A stretch of 64,000 nucleotides of DNA from the NCBI RefSeq assembly GCF_014334135.1, contig NZ_CP060497.1:1488001-1552000 (forward strand), in the 5' to 3' direction. This stretch comes from Olivibacter sp. SDN3 (GTDB taxonomy: Bacteria > Bacteroidota > Bacteroidia > Sphingobacteriales > Sphingobacteriaceae). Below are positions 63,070 to 64,000 of this stretch, piece by piece. A program made the position numbers and the translations under genes. The stretch's first letter is position 1, and each line of letters begins with the position of its first letter. The notes under the pieces were generated by a model. That model was not told where the DNA came from and did not search any database. It saw only the letters and a program-made list of their open reading frames with translations.

Positions 63070-63642
63070 ATGCAAAAGGAAGAGATTATATTAAATCATA
63101 TAAAGCACCGCAGAAGTATATTTCCTGCGAGTTATAATACGAAGGAAATTGCTAGACAGGATCTTTTTGAAATCATTCAGGCAGCAACATATGCACCTAC
63201 TCATAAACTTACGCAACCGTGGCGGTTTATGGTGTTTAATGGTGCGGGGCTGATTAAATTGGCAGATTTAATGGCTAATTTTTATAAGAAAAATACGCCC
63301 CCCGATCAATTCCTTCAGAAAAAGTATGACGTTACCAAAGAAAAAATTCTTCGTTCGGCGGCAGTTATCGCGATCAATATTCATTATAGCGGGCTTGTTC
63401 CAAAGTGGGAAGAAGTTGCTGCAGTTGGGGCTGCTGTACAAAATTTGTGGCTGGCCGCAGCAGCTAAGGAAATAGGAGGTTATTGGAGTACCCCCAATAG
63501 TATAAAAAACTTGAAAGAACCCTTTAAGTTAAGCGCTAACGAAGAATGTTTAGGGTTGTTTTATCTTGGCTATCATCAAGAAAAGGATCGGGAAGCCTTA
63601 CGGGAACCAACTGAAACAAAAATTATTTGGGTAGAAGAATAA
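63070..63642 (+). CDS. Nitroreductase family FMN protein
   Basis: 190 residues. The FMN-binding nitroreductase pattern is visible: IKHRRSIFPASYNTKEIA, IIQAATYAPTHKLTQPWRFM, and GAAVQNLWLAAAAKEIGGYW, followed by ECLGLFYLGYHQE. It probably reduces quinones, nitro compounds or flavins with NAD(P)H; the natural substrate is unknown. It follows the protease gene after a hairpin, so it has its own transcript or reads through. Confidence 0.92.
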   Translation: MQKEEIILNHIKHRRSIFPASYNTKEIARQDLFEIIQAATYAPTHKLTQPWRFMVFNGAGLIKLADLMANFYKKNTPPDQFLQKKYDVTKEKILRSAAVIAINIHYSGLVPKWEEVAAVGAAVQNLWLAAAAKEIGGYWSTPNSIKNLKEPFKLSANEECLGLFYLGYHQEKDREALREPTETKIIWVEE

Positions 63643-63662
63643 ATGGCAGGAGCAAAGTCCGG

Positions 63663-63992
63663 TCATTTTTTACGGCTTTTATTCCCTTGTGAAATTTGAT
63701 TGATAAAGTTAGCCCATGCAAGAGGGCTAAATAGAGCATTAGAGTGGCGTTGGTTAGTTACTTTATTACTTAGACCAATATGCCGGTTAACTGCGTCCAT
63801 GTTTTGGATCTCTGCTGCATTACGAGGAACGTCTCTCGCCATGGCCATTAACGATTCTGTAGAAAGGTTTTTCTGTGCGATAAGGTAGTCGTCATCAGCA
63901 ATTTTAAGGTTCATAAAGTCGTAATTAAATTCATCTATACTTGCCCAAGGATAGATCGTAACAACGGGTAAATCTATGATATGGGATTTCAT
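63663..63992 (-). CDS. Unrecognised protein, probably 5'-truncated by the window edge
   Basis: A 109-residue minus-strand frame with an ATG at 63992. The frame stays open to base 64000, so the true start may lie outside the window. The visible part, with VVTIYPWASIDEFNYDF, ESLMAMARDVPRNAAEIQNM and PLAWANFINQISQ, looks like a real protein, but I recognise no domain. It ends 20 bp after the convergent nitroreductase gene. Confidence 0.55.
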   Translation of the reverse strand: MKSHIIDLPVVTIYPWASIDEFNYDFMNLKIADDDYLIAQKNLSTESLMAMARDVPRNAAEIQNMDAVNRHIGLSNKVTNQRHSNALFSPLAWANFINQISQGNKSRKK

Positions 63993-64000
63993 AGATACCT

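Noticed and set aside
1-64000. tRNA, rRNA, CRISPR arrays, insertion sequences, prophage or integrase genes
   Set aside because: Looked for in gaps and among coding frames; no cloverleaf, repeat-spacer pattern, transposase or phage protein was seen.

Overview
This 64 kb window is a chromosomal segment of a Bacteroidota bacterium, most likely in or near the Sphingobacteriaceae. The evidence is the low-to-moderate GC content, promoters of the TTG/TTTG - spacer - TAnnTTTG type, and lineage-typical families (gldD, IPExxxVDY, DUF3127, DUF4197, PadR-PspC pair, futalosine-type menaquinone genes, S16 with a long C-terminal tail). Gene density is high. I saw no tRNA, rRNA, insertion sequence, prophage or CRISPR array, so this is mainly core genome.

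Layout. 1-7.9 kb: 5' part of a pyruvate dehydrogenase E1 beta gene, an AddA/AddB-like helicase-nuclease pair, a broken thioredoxin-like gene and a DUF4197 gene. 8.2-15.1 kb: TM2 protein, GH10-like glycosyl hydrolase, membrane-anchored coiled-coil protein and a very large NtrY-like histidine kinase. 15.2-19 kb: fabD, folE, a 6-pyruvoyl/6-carboxytetrahydropterin synthase, then mqnB and mqnD (menaquinone by the futalosine route). 19-23 kb: GH15 glucosidase/trehalase-like enzyme facing a fused trehalose-phosphate synthase/phosphatase. 23.3-26 kb: a tiny membrane protein, then rpsP-rimM-trmD-rplS. 26-33.6 kb: HD phosphohydrolase, THUMP rRNA methyltransferase, DUF3127, a two-component pair, bestrophin, and an aldehyde dehydrogenase.

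34-43.5 kb: TPR protein, phosphosulfolactate synthase-like gene, aroE, gldD, metallo-hydrolase, FtsX-type permease, mfd and DUF3820. 43.7-48.5 kb: DUF2461, then a galactose cassette on the minus strand (galK, galM, sodium/sugar symporter). 48.8-53.3 kb: PadR regulator, PspC membrane protein, murF, DUF4407. 53.4-58 kb: pyk and an IPExxxVDY gene on the minus strand, diverging from acpP-fabF-rnc. 58-64 kb: rarA, TPR protein, a tail-specific protease, a nitroreductase and an edge-truncated unknown gene.

I did not find a clear new multi-gene system. The observations most worth checking are a thioredoxin-like pseudogene with two independent lesions, a perfect 56-bp palindrome at the DUF4407/pyk junction, an SSB-like acidic C-terminal tip on the DUF3127 protein, a candidate small RNA in the 550-bp gap at 33.6-34.1 kb, and several promoters lying so close to start codons that the mRNAs would be nearly leaderless.
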